Shown piece by piece: positions 1-9,040 of a stretch of 64,000 nucleotides of DNA (the first letter of the stretch is position 1; each line of letters starts with the position of its first letter). Location of the stretch: contig CALSNA010000001.1 of the NCBI GenBank assembly GCA_943787595.1, positions 248,001 through 312,000 on the forward strand, written 5' to 3'. The notes beneath the pieces are model-generated. The model was not told the origin of the DNA and made no database searches. It saw only the letters and a list, made by a program, of their open reading frames with translations. A program made the translations under genes and the position numbers. Origin of the DNA: an uncultured Pseudomonadales bacterium (lineage in GTDB: Bacteria; Pseudomonadota; Gammaproteobacteria; Pseudomonadales; Balneatricaceae).

Positions 1-1437
1 TTGGAACAGAGAGGTATATTGCCAGATGATATAAGAATCAGTGAAACTATAAAAAAATTATCGCCACTTTCTGATGCGGATAAAATTGACCAGCATTTGT
101 TTCACGAGGTTATTTCTCAAAATCTAACCCTGATAGAGCGTTCTCTGAAAGGTGATTTGATTATTCCTGATTTTATAACATTTTCGGATATAGTCACCGA
201 TATCTATGAAGCAGTGCGGCCAAATCAAGGTGGTGCCGTAGCAGATTATATTCCACAGTTAGCTAGAGTAAACCCGGAAAACTATGCTATCTCAATATGC
301 ACCGTTGATGGGCAACGACTCAGTCTAGGCAATCATGATGTCTCATATTGTGTTCAGTCTACTTGCAAACCTATAAACTATTGCATAGCCATGGAAAAAA
401 ATGGCGAAAAGAAGGTGCACCAACATGTTGGCCGTGAGCCCAGTGGTCGTGGATTCAATGAGCTTACCTTGAACAAGGATGGCTTGCCGCATAATCCGAT
501 GATTAATGCTGGAGCAATCATGTCATGTGCATTGATACATCCGGAACTGGATGTATCAGAACGCTTTGATAAGGTAATGAGTTTCTGGCAAGCCATGTCA
601 GGCGATGTGCGTCCAGGATTCAACAATGCCGTTTACTTGTCGGAACGACAAACAGCTGATCGCAATTATGCTCTTGGCTACTTTATGAGAGAAAAAAATG
701 CTTTCCCGGAAAATACGGATTTACATGAGATTTTAGAGTTCTATTTCCAATGCTGTTCAATTGAGTTGACTGCTGGAGCTCATGCAAATGTAGCAGCAAC
801 ACTTGCCAATGGAGGTATTTGCCCTGCAACAGGTAGCAGGGTGATGAGTGCTGAAACAGCAAAATGTTGTTTATCATTAATGTACTCATGTGGCATGTAC
901 GACTTCTCAGGTGAATTTGCTTTTTCCGTAGGCTTGCCTGCAAAGAGTGGCGTTTCAGGTTCGCTTATCCTAGTCATTCCTGGTGTGTGCGGTATCACTA
1001 TCTGGTCTCCTCGACTTGATGAATATGGTAACTCTGTTCGTGCCGTTGATATCTCACAACGATTGGTTGATAGGCTTAATTTTCATATTTATGATAGTTT
1101 AATTACCGACAGCAACAAACATGATCCACTTTTACAAAAAAATGAAGAAAAATTAAAAGGAGTTATGGTAGCTAACTATGCGGCTAGTCAAGGAGATTTA
1201 AATGAAATAAAAAATCTGGATGCCAGAGGCCTTGATATAGACGTAGCAGATTATGATGGTCGCACACCACTGCATGTTGCTGCAGCTGAAGGACATATTA
1301 ATATTATTGAGTTTTTTATTGAAACAAAAAGAAACCTTTCTCCAAGGGATAGGTGGGGCGCAACGCCACTGGAAGACGCCAAGCAGGGTAAGCATACAAG
1401 TATTGTTGAGTTACTTCAAAGTCATACTAATCATTAA
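1..1437 (+). CDS. glsA: Animal-type (KGA/GLS-like) glutaminase with C-terminal ankyrin repeats; 5' end probably outside the window
   Basis: Hydrolyses L-glutamine to glutamate and ammonia (serine-dependent beta-lactamase-like fold). Seen: an N-terminal helical segment (about residues 10-70), the catalytic domain (about 75-365) with the S-x-x-K motif QSTCKP (Ser120, Lys123), GREPSGRGFNEL, NPMINAGAI and GLPAKSGVSG, and about 2.5 ankyrin repeats (about 388-475) including DYDGRTPLHVAAAEGH. From memory, the order of domains and many residues follow human kidney-type glutaminase over its whole length, including the N-terminal helical domain and the ankyrins; most bacterial GlsA proteins are about 310 residues and lack both. 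The frame is open from base 1 with TTG as the only candidate start there, and the human family has more N-terminal residues, so the true start probably lies upstream. A separate copy of the ankyrin part follows 31 bp downstream. Identity of the catalytic domain is secure; a eukaryotic origin is inference. Confidence 0.93.
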   Translation: MEQRGILPDDIRISETIKKLSPLSDADKIDQHLFHEVISQNLTLIERSLKGDLIIPDFITFSDIVTDIYEAVRPNQGGAVADYIPQLARVNPENYAISICTVDGQRLSLGNHDVSYCVQSTCKPINYCIAMEKNGEKKVHQHVGREPSGRGFNELTLNKDGLPHNPMINAGAIMSCALIHPELDVSERFDKVMSFWQAMSGDVRPGFNNAVYLSERQTADRNYALGYFMREKNAFPENTDLHEILEFYFQCCSIELTAGAHANVAATLANGGICPATGSRVMSAETAKCCLSLMYSCGMYDFSGEFAFSVGLPAKSGVSGSLILVIPGVCGITIWSPRLDEYGNSVRAVDISQRLVDRLNFHIYDSLITDSNKHDPLLQKNEEKLKGVMVANYAASQGDLNEIKNLDARGLDIDVADYDGRTPLHVAAAEGHINIIEFFIETKRNLSPRDRWGATPLEDAKQGKHTSIVELLQSHTNH

Positions 1438-1468
1438 GTTACTTAAAGCATACCGGAGGTAAATAGAT

Positions 1469-1750
1469 ATGAAAGATGCAATGGGCCTATGCTGGGCTGC
1501 CTATCAAGGAGACTTAAATGAAATTTGTCGTCTTGTAGCAGCAGGTGTTGAATTGGATGAGACGGATTACGATGGTCGCACCTGCCTTCATATTGCTGCA
1601 GCTGAAGGTAAAATAGATGTAGTAAAGTTCCTTTTGGCAAAAGATGTTAACGTGATGCCAAAAGACCGTTGGGACAATACTCCCATAGATGAGGCGAAGA
1701 GAAGTGGTCATGCTGATATGGTCAATCTTTTAACGAGCAAATCCAAATAA
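1469..1750 (+). CDS. Small stand-alone ankyrin-repeat protein, duplicate of the glutaminase C-terminus
   Basis: A 93-residue protein consisting only of ankyrin repeats. It starts at ATG 1469, preceded by a good ribosome binding site (GGAGGT, 1455-1460). It aligns end to end with the C-terminal part of the upstream glutaminase: YQGDLNEI matches SQGDLNEI, DYDGRTCLHIAAAEGK matches DYDGRTPLHVAAAEGH, and KDRWDNTPIDEA matches RDRWGATPLEDA. The similarity is also visible in the DNA, so it looks like a tandem partial duplication that kept its own translation start. It probably shares a transcript with the glutaminase. Ankyrin repeats bind proteins; in animal glutaminase this region is not catalytic. 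A role as a partner, competitor or regulator of the glutaminase oligomer is inference. No signal peptide is visible. Confidence 0.8.
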   Translation: MKDAMGLCWAAYQGDLNEICRLVAAGVELDETDYDGRTCLHIAAAEGKIDVVKFLLAKDVNVMPKDRWDNTPIDEAKRSGHADMVNLLTSKSK

Positions 1751-2612
1751 ATTAATTTATTCATGGATTAGTCTAAAACGCAAGCTTACTAAGCTTCATT
1801 AGAATATGATTCTCACCCTTATACTCTAAAGCCAGTGTCGTTTAGATGCTGGTAGTTTATTTCAATTTGAGCCAAGGTACTTCCCGTACCCTGACTAATA
1901 ATTTAAATTTCCTACCATTGCTGTAGATAACTTGAGGAATTTATTAATTCAGTAGGGTTATAAGGATTGAAATACAACCATAGTATGTAAATGTAGTTGA
2001 TTTTTCGTTAAAAATGCTATTACTAAAACAGATAAGTCAGCGTACGATGATTATGAAATCTTGATATAAAATACAAGTAATACGAGTTTACTTATAACCA
2101 GCCAATATTACATTTAATATAATTATAGTGTAATATTCATCTAATTCTGCACTGGGTTTTGGAGTAAATAATAGTGCATTAGATTCAGAATATATCTGTA
2201 AGTTATAAATATAGCGCTTACTATTTGTCCACTCTATAGATGAATGGTCAAATAATAAGCAGATTATCTTTTACACCCAGCCTCGTAAATTAACACATAA
2301 TATGGATGCTAGGCGAGTTAATTACACTGCTCACTATGAATAGTTAAGACTGAAACTATTGAACACATACAGGTCTTTGTGGTTATATGGTGAGCAGCTG
2401 AAAATAACCAACTCCCCAGCAATACAATTGATATTATGCCATTGGTGTGCGGCATGATTTTTTGTAAATAGCGAATGACTAAAATAAAAAAATTCCGACT
2501 GGAAACTTATGAACACGATTAGCTACATTATTATATATAAGTAATATGGAAATACGTTACTTAAGTGATCTTAAACTTAGTGAAATAAAATTTATTGTGC
2601 AGGAGAAAGTTC
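1751..2612. other. Non-coding spacer between the ankyrin gene and glnK
   Basis: An AT-rich stretch of about 860 bp without a convincing gene on either strand. A short AT-only inverted repeat follows the ankyrin stop (about 1746-1761). I saw no convincing sigma-54 type promoter ahead of glnK and no recognisable gene remnant. Confidence 0.6.
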
Positions 2613-2966
2613 ATGAAATTAGTGACTGCAATCATTAAACCTTTCAAACTTGATGATGTCCGTGGAGCTTTGGCTGATATTGGCTTGCAGGGCATTACAG
2701 TAACGGAAGTTAAGGGTTGTGGCAGGCAAAGAGGGCATACAGAGCTATACCGAGGAGCAGAATATTTGGTTGACTTCTTGCCAAAAGTAAAACTAGAAAT
2801 GGTTATATCGAATGACCTTCTGGATCAGGTCATTGACGCAATTTCTATTGCTTCTAAAACTGGCAAAGTCGGTGCCGGAAAGATCGGCGATGGCAAGATT
2901 TTTGTCCTGGATTTGGAACAGGCAATACGCATTCGTACTGGTGAAACTGGTGATGCAGCACTTTAA
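2613..2966 (+). CDS. glnK: Nitrogen regulatory protein P-II (GlnK type) with duplicated B-loop
   Basis: A trimeric signal protein that senses 2-oxoglutarate, ATP/ADP and, through uridylylation, glutamine; it controls AmtB, glutamine synthetase adenylylation and NtrBC. ATG 2613 is chosen because AGGAG (2601-2605) precedes it and the product then begins MKLVTAIIKPFKLDDVR, as in Pseudomonas GlnK. The T-loop is intact, with the uridylylation site Tyr51 in ELYRGAEY. The C-loop RIRTGE is intact. The oddity is the B-loop: the usual TGKIGDGKIFV is extended to TGKVGAGKIGDGKIFV, a 5-residue tandem duplication at residues 84-93, making 117 residues instead of 112. No amtB follows, although glnK-amtB is the usual pair. 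Family assignment is secure; whether nucleotide binding survives is unknown. Confidence 0.96.
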   Translation: MKLVTAIIKPFKLDDVRGALADIGLQGITVTEVKGCGRQRGHTELYRGAEYLVDFLPKVKLEMVISNDLLDQVIDAISIASKTGKVGAGKIGDGKIFVLDLEQAIRIRTGETGDAAL

Positions 2967-3132
2967 ATTCATATAATGAAATTATTATGAAAATCAGCTT
3001 ATGTTTAAAACCAAACCCTATTCAAGAAATATACTACCGTTTGTTACAGGTTCTATAGTTGAAAGATCAGGTATTACTGAATTCTAATCAGTATGGAATC
3101 ATCACATATTATACGCATTGATAAGTCCCAAT

Positions 3133-3648
3133 ATGAAAAATAATGTCGGCTTCCGCAAGGAAAATTTATTGGGCTTACTGGTGTGTATTCTAGCACTGAC
3201 ACTAGCATTATTCATGCAATATAACATGGGACTGGAACCGTGCATGTTGTGTATGAGTCAGCGTTTCATATATACCAGTGCTGCATTTTTTTTCTTGTTA
3301 GCGGCACTTCACAATCCCTATTTTGGTGGCCATCGTGTCTATGGTTTGGTGACCTTGCTGTTATCATTAGTGGGCGTCAGTTTATCTATTCGACAACTAT
3401 ATTTGCAAAGCTTGCCAGCTAAACATGTGCCTGCCTGTGGTCCAGGATTTGATTATGTGTTGGAAGCTTTTCCTTTAACTGAGACGTTAATGTTAATGGT
3501 TAAGGGTACAGGAAATTGTTCTGAGGTACAGTGGCAAGATCCTGTATTTGCCTTCTCTATACCTGCCTGGAGTTTATTGTGTTTTATATTTTTGTTATTC
3601 CTATGCATGCGTTTGGTTTTTGCTCGGCCCAAACTAATTTTAGTTTAA
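3133..3648 (+). CDS. dsbB: Disulfide bond formation protein DsbB
   Basis: An inner-membrane quinone reductase that reoxidises periplasmic DsbA. Four hydrophobic segments are visible. The first periplasmic loop carries the CxxC pair in EPCMLCMSQR. The second loop carries the other cysteine pair (VPACGPGF and GTGNCSEV). The 171-residue length from ATG 3133 is normal for the family; a TTG at 3118 would add five residues and is less likely. The gene stands alone between long spacers, and dsbA is not in the window. Confidence 0.92.
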   Translation: MKNNVGFRKENLLGLLVCILALTLALFMQYNMGLEPCMLCMSQRFIYTSAAFFFLLAALHNPYFGGHRVYGLVTLLLSLVGVSLSIRQLYLQSLPAKHVPACGPGFDYVLEAFPLTETLMLMVKGTGNCSEVQWQDPVFAFSIPAWSLLCFIFLLFLCMRLVFARPKLILV

Positions 3649-4507
3649 AACCAAGCTCTTTAATATTAAATTATATGATCTATGACTGTTGCTGATTTAT
3701 GAGATGGAAACACTATGGTATGTCCAGAGTCTTATTGTTAGCAAACCGTAAGACAACATAAATGGAACACGATTAAATTGATATTACTCTATAACATCAA
3801 GCGATATAATCACCTCACGATAATCAATATAAAAATAACTATCTTTTAGTTAATGAATCCCTGGTTAAATTAACTATAAGTCATAGTTATAAGCTGGCAG
3901 AAAGTAGCTACTCCAGTAAACCGGTGATGTATTTGAGACATCTGTTTTTTCGTAGAGTCTCTACAAAAAGAAGGGTTTAATATTAGCTATGATTAACGTT
4001 CATATGTTTATAAAGTTAACTCTCTTGATAATCAACTGGGTTGCTAAGTTTATCAGCAAATGGTGACGATTGAATTGACACATCCAATCTCTTCTGAATT
4101 GGCGAGGTTCATAAGACTAGAGTTAAATCATGCTCAATATCTTCGGACCGTTCTGATCCGATTAAAATGCCCCTCGTTGATAACCAAATAGAGTTGGGTT
4201 TTACTTATATGATATTGTTTGTTGACGTTTATTACTTGAAAGGAATGCAAAGCAGTCACAACTGATTTAGAGCAGATTTACTAATTAGTGATTAAAGTTG
4301 AGGTTTCCTTGGTAGATTATTTTTAATGCTCTTCGTTAAATAGATATATTTACATAGCTAATGGGCTATATCATTGTGATTAATTACTCGACATTGTAGA
4401 AGATAACCTGAACGTCATGCCCATAATTAGCTGAATATGACTGTATTTATTAAATCTTATCGCTGTGCCTATAGATAGGCTGTTAACTTCTTAAGGAGAT
4501 GTATTTG
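3649..4507. other. Non-coding spacer, dsbB to flavin reductase
   Basis: About 860 bp with stop codons scattered in all frames. I see no gene, RNA or clear repeat here. The length and AT-richness are compatible with eroded DNA, but nothing in it could be tied to a known gene. Confidence 0.55.
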
Positions 4508-5002
4508 ATGGTTGCATCTGATACCAGGTTTACTTCAAGGCAGTTTCGTGATGCTTTGTCCAGTTTTGTTACTGGAGTGACCGTGGTTACTTGTTTGGAC
4601 AGCCAAGGGAAAAAGGCTGGGATAACTGTCAATAGCTTTAACTCAGTGTCTATGGAGCCACCACTGATATTGTGGAGTATCAATAAATCAGCCCACAATG
4701 CGGCTGTATTTGCCCATGCAGAGCGCTTTGCTATAAATATACTGAGTGATCAACAAGCACACTTGTCAAACCAATTTGCTCGTCCTAGTGCAGATGAATT
4801 TGCTGACGTAAGCTTTCGGTCAGGACTTGGCAAAGTTCCCTTGTTGTCGGATAGTATTACTTGCTTCCAGTGTCGTCGTTGGGCTGTATACAATGGTGGT
4901 GACCATGACATTATTGTAGGGCAGGTCGAAGCATTGGAGACGTCATTTAGATCAGGTTTGGTCTTCTATCGTGGCGGTTATGCCACTGTTACATCTATTT
5001 GA
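4508..5002 (+). CDS. Flavin reductase-like protein (FMN-binding split barrel)
   Basis: A 164-residue protein of the flavin_reduct family (HpaC/NtaB-like), which reduces FMN or FAD with NAD(P)H, often for a partner monooxygenase. Family marks: FVTGVTVVT near the N-terminus, TVNSFNSVSMEPPLILWSI (flavin-binding SF motif), ERFAINIL, and YNGGDHDIIVGQVEALE. The start at ATG 4508 is placed by AAGGAG at 4493-4498, about nine bases upstream; an ATG at 4499 would overlap that site. No partner oxygenase lies next to it, so the substrate system is unknown. It is isolated between two long spacers. Confidence 0.85.
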   Translation: MVASDTRFTSRQFRDALSSFVTGVTVVTCLDSQGKKAGITVNSFNSVSMEPPLILWSINKSAHNAAVFAHAERFAINILSDQQAHLSNQFARPSADEFADVSFRSGLGKVPLLSDSITCFQCRRWAVYNGGDHDIIVGQVEALETSFRSGLVFYRGGYATVTSI

Positions 5003-5547
5003 CCGCCAATATCTGATCTTTAGATATAATACAGCTATCTTTTAGATTACGATTTGCTTCATATCTATCCAGAGTGAATGACTATATGTATACAGGACTT
5101 TAGTGTGCGATAGCAGCGGATAATTTGACTAAAAATCGATGATATATACTATTTAGTCTGCGTAAAAAGATAACTTTTGACTCAAACTATTGTGTTAAAC
5201 AGGCTTCGATTGCTCATAGAGACCTATTCAAGACAAGCATCCAGTAGTCAAGATTAAGCTATATTCATTTAACTATAAATATAGGGCTGGATTGCTATCA
5301 GCTAGGCTAGGATAGAATTTTGCAAGCAGCGTTTAAAAAACGCTGGATACTGTTTGACTTTATTGCAAAAACCTATAGACTCAACCTTGGCTAGAAAGAA
5401 AGCTTGTTGGCTATAATCGAATGTCCTGTAGTATTATTAGTAATCTCCCGACCTGTGGTTTATAAGTAACAACCTCCTTTACGCCTATTGGCTTGCTTAA
5501 TTTTAGGCAGCATAACTTCTCTATAACTTACTATCTAGGATATGATT
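5003..5547. other. Spacer upstream of the cold-shock gene
   Basis: About 545 bp without a gene. It includes a TATAAT-like hexamer at 5412-5417 that could be part of a cspA promoter with a long leader, as is usual for cold-shock genes, but no good -35 element sits at the right distance, so this is only a possibility. Confidence 0.4.
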
Positions 5548-5757
5548 ATGTCAGATACAGTAACTGGAACCGTAAAATGGTTTAACGAAGCAAAAGGATT
5601 TGGTTTTATTGAGCGGGATTCGGGACCAGATGTATTCGCTCATTACAGCGCCATTTCTGGCTCCGGATTCAAAACATTGGCTGAAGGTCAGAAGGTGCAG
5701 TTCACCATCGCCAATGGACAAAAAGGGCCCCAAGCTGAGAATATTGTTGGGCTTTAA
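5548..5757 (+). CDS. cspA: Cold-shock protein, CspA family
   Basis: A 69-residue single cold-shock domain that binds single-stranded RNA/DNA and melts RNA structure. RNP1 (KGFGFI) and RNP2 (VFAHY) are intact, and the sequence begins [16 protein letters not shown] after a short N-terminus. ATG 5548 is preferred because AGGA (5537-5540) lies seven bases upstream; an in-frame ATG at 5542 is too close to it. The gene converges with the pyr operon, and the two share a perfect palindrome in the short gap. The exact paralogue (CspA, C, D or E) cannot be told from sequence alone. Confidence 0.95.
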   Translation: MSDTVTGTVKWFNEAKGFGFIERDSGPDVFAHYSAISGSGFKTLAEGQKVQFTIANGQKGPQAENIVGL

Positions 5758-5801
5758 GTGATTTAAATAATCATGTTTCTGGCTATAGCTCCAGACCGTT
5801 T

Positions 5802-5831
5802 GCAACCCATAAGATTAATCTTATGGGTTGC
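5802..5831. terminator. Perfect 30-bp palindrome between convergent genes; probable bidirectional terminator
   Basis: Two 15-base arms, beginning GCAACCCATAAG, are exact reverse complements with no spacer. The palindrome lies between the 3' ends of cspA (plus) and pyrC' (minus), where a two-way transcription stop is expected. Neither side has a long T-tract, so it is not a textbook Rho-independent terminator. Confidence 0.55.
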
Positions 5832-5832
5832 T

Positions 5833-7080
5833 CTAAGGACAGATCGATAAAAGAGACCTACCTTGTAAATGTTGTTCCCATAATGGCTGGTTAGTCCCCG
5901 TAGAAACTGCTGTAGAGGCATCAAGCGTCCAGCGATAATTAGGATCAATCAAGCATAAGTCAGCTTTAACGCCCACTTGGAGTCCAGAACGGTTAATCCC
6001 AGCAATACGAGCTGGTGCAATACTGAGACGATCAACTAGTGTCACCCAGTCTATTGTCTGATTGCGTATTAGCTGCAATGCTAAAGGAATCAACATGTCG
6101 TAGCTGGCCATGCCTGGTTCAGTAGAAGAAAAAGGGGCTTTTTTTGCAGCTTCTTCATGGGGTTGATGAGCAGAACAGATGCCATCAAGCGTACCGTCAG
6201 CTAAACCTACTAATAAAGCTTGCTGATCATCTTCGCTACGTAAAGGAGGGTGCAAGTGGTATTGGCTGTCATAACCTCTGACCCAAGTTTCATTAAACGA
6301 TAAATGGGCAATGCTGGCATCTGCTGTGATATCTTGTCCTGCCCGTTTGGCTTGGCGGATCAGTTCTACTCCAGAGCCACTACTAACTTGGTTAAAGTGT
6401 CCTCTTAAGCCGACATGATGTAAAAGTTGTAAATGTCGGCTGATGGACAGCGTTTCTGCTATTATTGGAATACCATCAAGCCCCATGCGTGTGGCAATGG
6501 CTCCTTCATGAATACACCCCTTGCCTAGATGTTTGTCCTGAGCTTGAATAAACACCGGTAAGCCTTGGCTGGCAGCGTATTCATAGCAGCGTAGTAAAGT
6601 CATATTTTCGTCACAGTCGCCTGAACCATTACTGACAGCAATGCAGCCTGCATCACGTAATGCAGCCATATTGCTAAGCTGTTGTCCCTCTAGATTGCGA
6701 GTTAGCGCTCCAACAGGGTAGACTCTGCAGTGGCGAGCCTGATGTGCCCGATCTAGAATCAGTTGCACTATAGCTGGGGTATCAGTACAAGGTGAGGTAC
6801 TGGGGCTGGCACATATATGAGTGTAGCCTGATTGTGCTGCTGCCGCAGTTTCGCTGTCAATTGTGCCTTTCTGGCTATAACCTGGTTCCCGTAAGTTACA
6901 ACTCAAGTCAACCAGTCCAGGGCAAATAATACAGCCACTACCGTCAACTTGTCTGACATGATCGACCTCTAGGTTTGAGGCCATAGCTACCAGTATGCCA
7001 GAATTAATGTATAGATCCAGTTGGCTATCCAGATGTTGGGTTGGGTCAATTACTCTAGCTTTCTTAATCAACACATCCAT
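5833..7080 (-). CDS. pyrC': Dihydroorotase-like non-catalytic aspartate transcarbamoylase subunit PyrC'
   Basis: A structural partner of PyrB in the dodecameric ATCase of Pseudomonas-type bacteria. It has the amidohydrolase fold of dihydroorotase, but the zinc-binding HxH is missing: the segment reads [17 protein letters not shown] where active enzymes have D-x-H-x-H-x-R-E-P-G. That is the normal state for this subfamily, so a catalytic PyrC must be encoded elsewhere. ATG 7080 gives [13 protein letters not shown], the expected N-terminus, and overlaps the end of pyrB by 17 bp, indicating translational coupling. The 415-residue length fits the family. It is the last gene of the gshB-yqgE-ruvX-pyrR-pyrB-pyrC' block. 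Confidence 0.92.
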   Translation of the reverse strand: MDVLIKKARVIDPTQHLDSQLDLYINSGILVAMASNLEVDHVRQVDGSGCIICPGLVDLSCNLREPGYSQKGTIDSETAAAAQSGYTHICASPSTSPCTDTPAIVQLILDRAHQARHCRVYPVGALTRNLEGQQLSNMAALRDAGCIAVSNGSGDCDENMTLLRCYEYAASQGLPVFIQAQDKHLGKGCIHEGAIATRMGLDGIPIIAETLSISRHLQLLHHVGLRGHFNQVSSGSGVELIRQAKRAGQDITADASIAHLSFNETWVRGYDSQYHLHPPLRSEDDQQALLVGLADGTLDGICSAHQPHEEAAKKAPFSSTEPGMASYDMLIPLALQLIRNQTIDWVTLVDRLSIAPARIAGINRSGLQVGVKADLCLIDPNYRWTLDASTAVSTGTNQPLWEQHLQGRSLLSICP

Positions 7081-8074
7081 AGTTAGTCTCACGCGATTGA
7101 CAGGCTTGGCCAGTTATGACCATGGACATAACTGCCATACGGATAGCAATGCCATATCCTACTTGATTTAGAATCATTGAATGCTTGCCATCGGCTACCT
7201 CCGACTCAATTTCCACGCCTCGATTAATGGGTCCAGGATGCATAATGATTACATCTGCTTTAGCTCGCTGCAGCCGTTTTCGAGTTAGTCCATAGAAGTT
7301 GTAGTATTCATTAGCTGATGGTAAAAAAGCTGATGTCATACGTTCGGTCTGCAGACGCAGCACCATCACTACATCAACTCCTTCTAGTCCTTGGTCTAGA
7401 TCTCGATATGTGGTGACACCCAGAGTACTGGCATGAGGAGGCATTAAGGTATCGGGGGCAATTAGACGAACATCCGAACATCCCAGCGTTTTCAGAGCTT
7501 GTACTTGTGAACGAGCAACCCTAGAGTGCCTTATATCACCAACAATTGCTACTGATAGTTGATCAAAATTACTCTTGTGACGTCGAATGGTTAGCATGTC
7601 CAGCATAGCTTGAGTAGGATGGCTGTGGTGACCATCCCCAGCATTGATTATGGCTACATCAGGTGTAACTTCGGCAGCTATAAAGTGAGCGGCACCAGAA
7701 TCAGCATGACGGATCACAAACATGTCGCTTTGCATTGCCCTCAGGTTACGCAGGGTATCTAGCAGACTTTCCCCTTTGCTGGCTGAGGAAGTAAGAATAT
7801 CGATGTTAAGCACATCTGCTGACAGGCGTTTGGCAGCCAACTCAAAGGTACTGCGGGTACGAGTTGAATTTTCAAAAAATAGGTTAACTACAGTTTTGCC
7901 ACGTAAAAGTGGAACATTTTTTACCGCCTTACTACCGACAATGATAAAGGATTCAGCGGTATTTAGTATGTTGTTAAGCAGAGTTTTGCTAAGTCCGTCA
8001 ATGGTCAAAAAATGGCGCAATTGGCCATCATTAGTCAGCTGTAATGGTCTTTTAAGTTGTTTTACTCGAGTCAT
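7064..8074 (-). CDS. pyrB: Aspartate carbamoyltransferase catalytic subunit
   Basis: Transfers carbamoyl from carbamoyl phosphate to aspartate, the first committed step of UMP synthesis. The carbamoyl-phosphate loop STRTR is seen in [19 protein letters not shown], followed by [18 protein letters not shown], and a C-terminal [11 protein letters not shown] that closes the active site. The 336-residue length and N-terminal extension are those of class A bacterial ATCases that associate with PyrC'. It overlaps pyrR by 4 bp upstream and pyrC' by 17 bp downstream, so the three are probably translated from one mRNA. No pyrI regulatory chain is present, as expected for this class. Confidence 0.97.
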   Translation of the reverse strand: MTRVKQLKRPLQLTNDGQLRHFLTIDGLSKTLLNNILNTAESFIIVGSKAVKNVPLLRGKTVVNLFFENSTRTRSTFELAAKRLSADVLNIDILTSSASKGESLLDTLRNLRAMQSDMFVIRHADSGAAHFIAAEVTPDVAIINAGDGHHSHPTQAMLDMLTIRRHKSNFDQLSVAIVGDIRHSRVARSQVQALKTLGCSDVRLIAPDTLMPPHASTLGVTTYRDLDQGLEGVDVVMVLRLQTERMTSAFLPSANEYYNFYGLTRKRLQRAKADVIIMHPGPINRGVEIESEVADGKHSMILNQVGYGIAIRMAVMSMVITGQACQSRETNYGCVD

Positions 8075-8574
8075 GAGAAGACTTTATTGATAACCTGTAA
8101 TGACAGAGGCTGAGGGCCACTCAGTTGTATATACTGGCCTTGTTTCAGGTTGATGAGCAGAGTGCATAAATCAGGTTGGATGGGCAGTTCACGACTATTG
8201 ATACTGCATAGGGCAATCAGGTTGACGCTGGCTGGTCGACCATAATCAAAAATTTCATTAAGTGCGGCACGAATAGTGCGACCAGTCATGAGCACATCGT
8301 CTATGAGTAACAGGTGACGACCATCGACCTGAAAAGGCAATGTGGATGGCAAGACAGTTGGATTAAGGCCTTGGCGAGAGAAATCATCTCGATAAAAAGA
8401 AATATCCAGACTGCCCGGAGCGTGCGCACTATCTAGGTGCTGATGCAGAGCTTCAGCAATCCAAACTCCGCCAGTACGGATACCTGTAATTAGAGGTTGT
8501 TTGATGGCTTTTTCTTTTAACAAGGCATCAACTTGAGTGAACAACTGGCTTAAAAGTTGGTAGATATTAGGCAT
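8071..8574 (-). CDS. pyrR: PyrR: phosphoribosyltransferase, pyrimidine operon attenuator family
   Basis: A 167-residue type I phosphoribosyltransferase. The PRPP-binding motif is [17 protein letters not shown], and the nucleotide/RNA-binding region is [17 protein letters not shown]. In Gram-positive bacteria PyrR is an RNA-binding attenuator and uracil phosphoribosyltransferase. In pseudomonads the gene sits at the head of pyrBC', where its regulatory activity is less well established. No clear PyrR attenuator structure is visible ahead of it. It is the third gene of the minus-strand block and overlaps pyrB by 4 bp. Confidence 0.93.
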   Translation of the reverse strand: MPNIYQLLSQLFTQVDALLKEKAIKQPLITGIRTGGVWIAEALHQHLDSAHAPGSLDISFYRDDFSRQGLNPTVLPSTLPFQVDGRHLLLIDDVLMTGRTIRAALNEIFDYGRPASVNLIALCSINSRELPIQPDLCTLLINLKQGQYIQLSGPQPLSLQVINKVFS

Positions 8575-8590
8575 TTGAGCATCAGACTTG

Positions 8591-9040
8591 CTACAAGGGT
8601 TGTTGAGCTAGCTTGTGGTCATTTTGTTGATACCAGCTTTGTAGAATCAAGCGGGCGGCAACGCCATCGATTCTACGATGTTGCCACTTGCCTTGGGTTT
8701 GTAATTGTTCTTGTTTAGCTTCATAGCTGCTCAACCGCTCGTCAATTACATAGCAGGGGCGTTGGTAACGGACTCCCAGCCGATTTGCAAATTTACGTGA
8801 CCGGTATGCCATTAAGCTAATGGAGCCATCCATATTATAGGGAATTCCAACTACAAATGCTTGAGCTTGCCAATGATCAACGAGTTGATCCAGCTCTACC
8901 CAACGTGGAATACCATCACGGGCAAGTAGAGGGGGCAGTTCAGTTGGCTGAACATGACTCTGACTGCCGAAAGCAACGCCAATCCGCTGGTTACCAAAAT
9001 CAAAACACAATAGATTCAAGTTCTTCATTGGCTTAAGCAT
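8591..9040 (-). CDS. ruvX: RuvX/YqgF-type Holliday junction resolvase-like RNase
   Basis: A 149-residue protein of the RNase H-like YqgF family, essential in E. coli, linked to pre-16S rRNA 5'-end maturation and, in some species, junction resolution. The first catalytic aspartate lies in LCFDFGNQRIGVAFGS. VVGIPYNMDGS and the conserved DERLSSYEA follow, with a third acidic residue in RRIDGVAARLIL. The start overlaps the end of yqgE by 8 bp; ATG 9028, four codons in, is an alternative. Its place between yqgE and pyrR is standard for gammaproteobacteria. Confidence 0.93.
   Translation of the reverse strand: MLKPMKNLNLLCFDFGNQRIGVAFGSQSHVQPTELPPLLARDGIPRWVELDQLVDHWQAQAFVVGIPYNMDGSISLMAYRSRKFANRLGVRYQRPCYVIDERLSSYEAKQEQLQTQGKWQHRRIDGVAARLILQSWYQQNDHKLAQQPL

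Noticed and set aside
2334-2516. A 60-codon minus-strand frame upstream of glnK
   Set aside because: Short, AT-rich, no start signal and no similarity that I recognise.
5833-7080. PyrC' as a broken dihydroorotase
   Set aside because: The missing zinc ligands are the normal state of the non-catalytic PyrC' subunit in Pseudomonas-type ATCase, so this is not decay.
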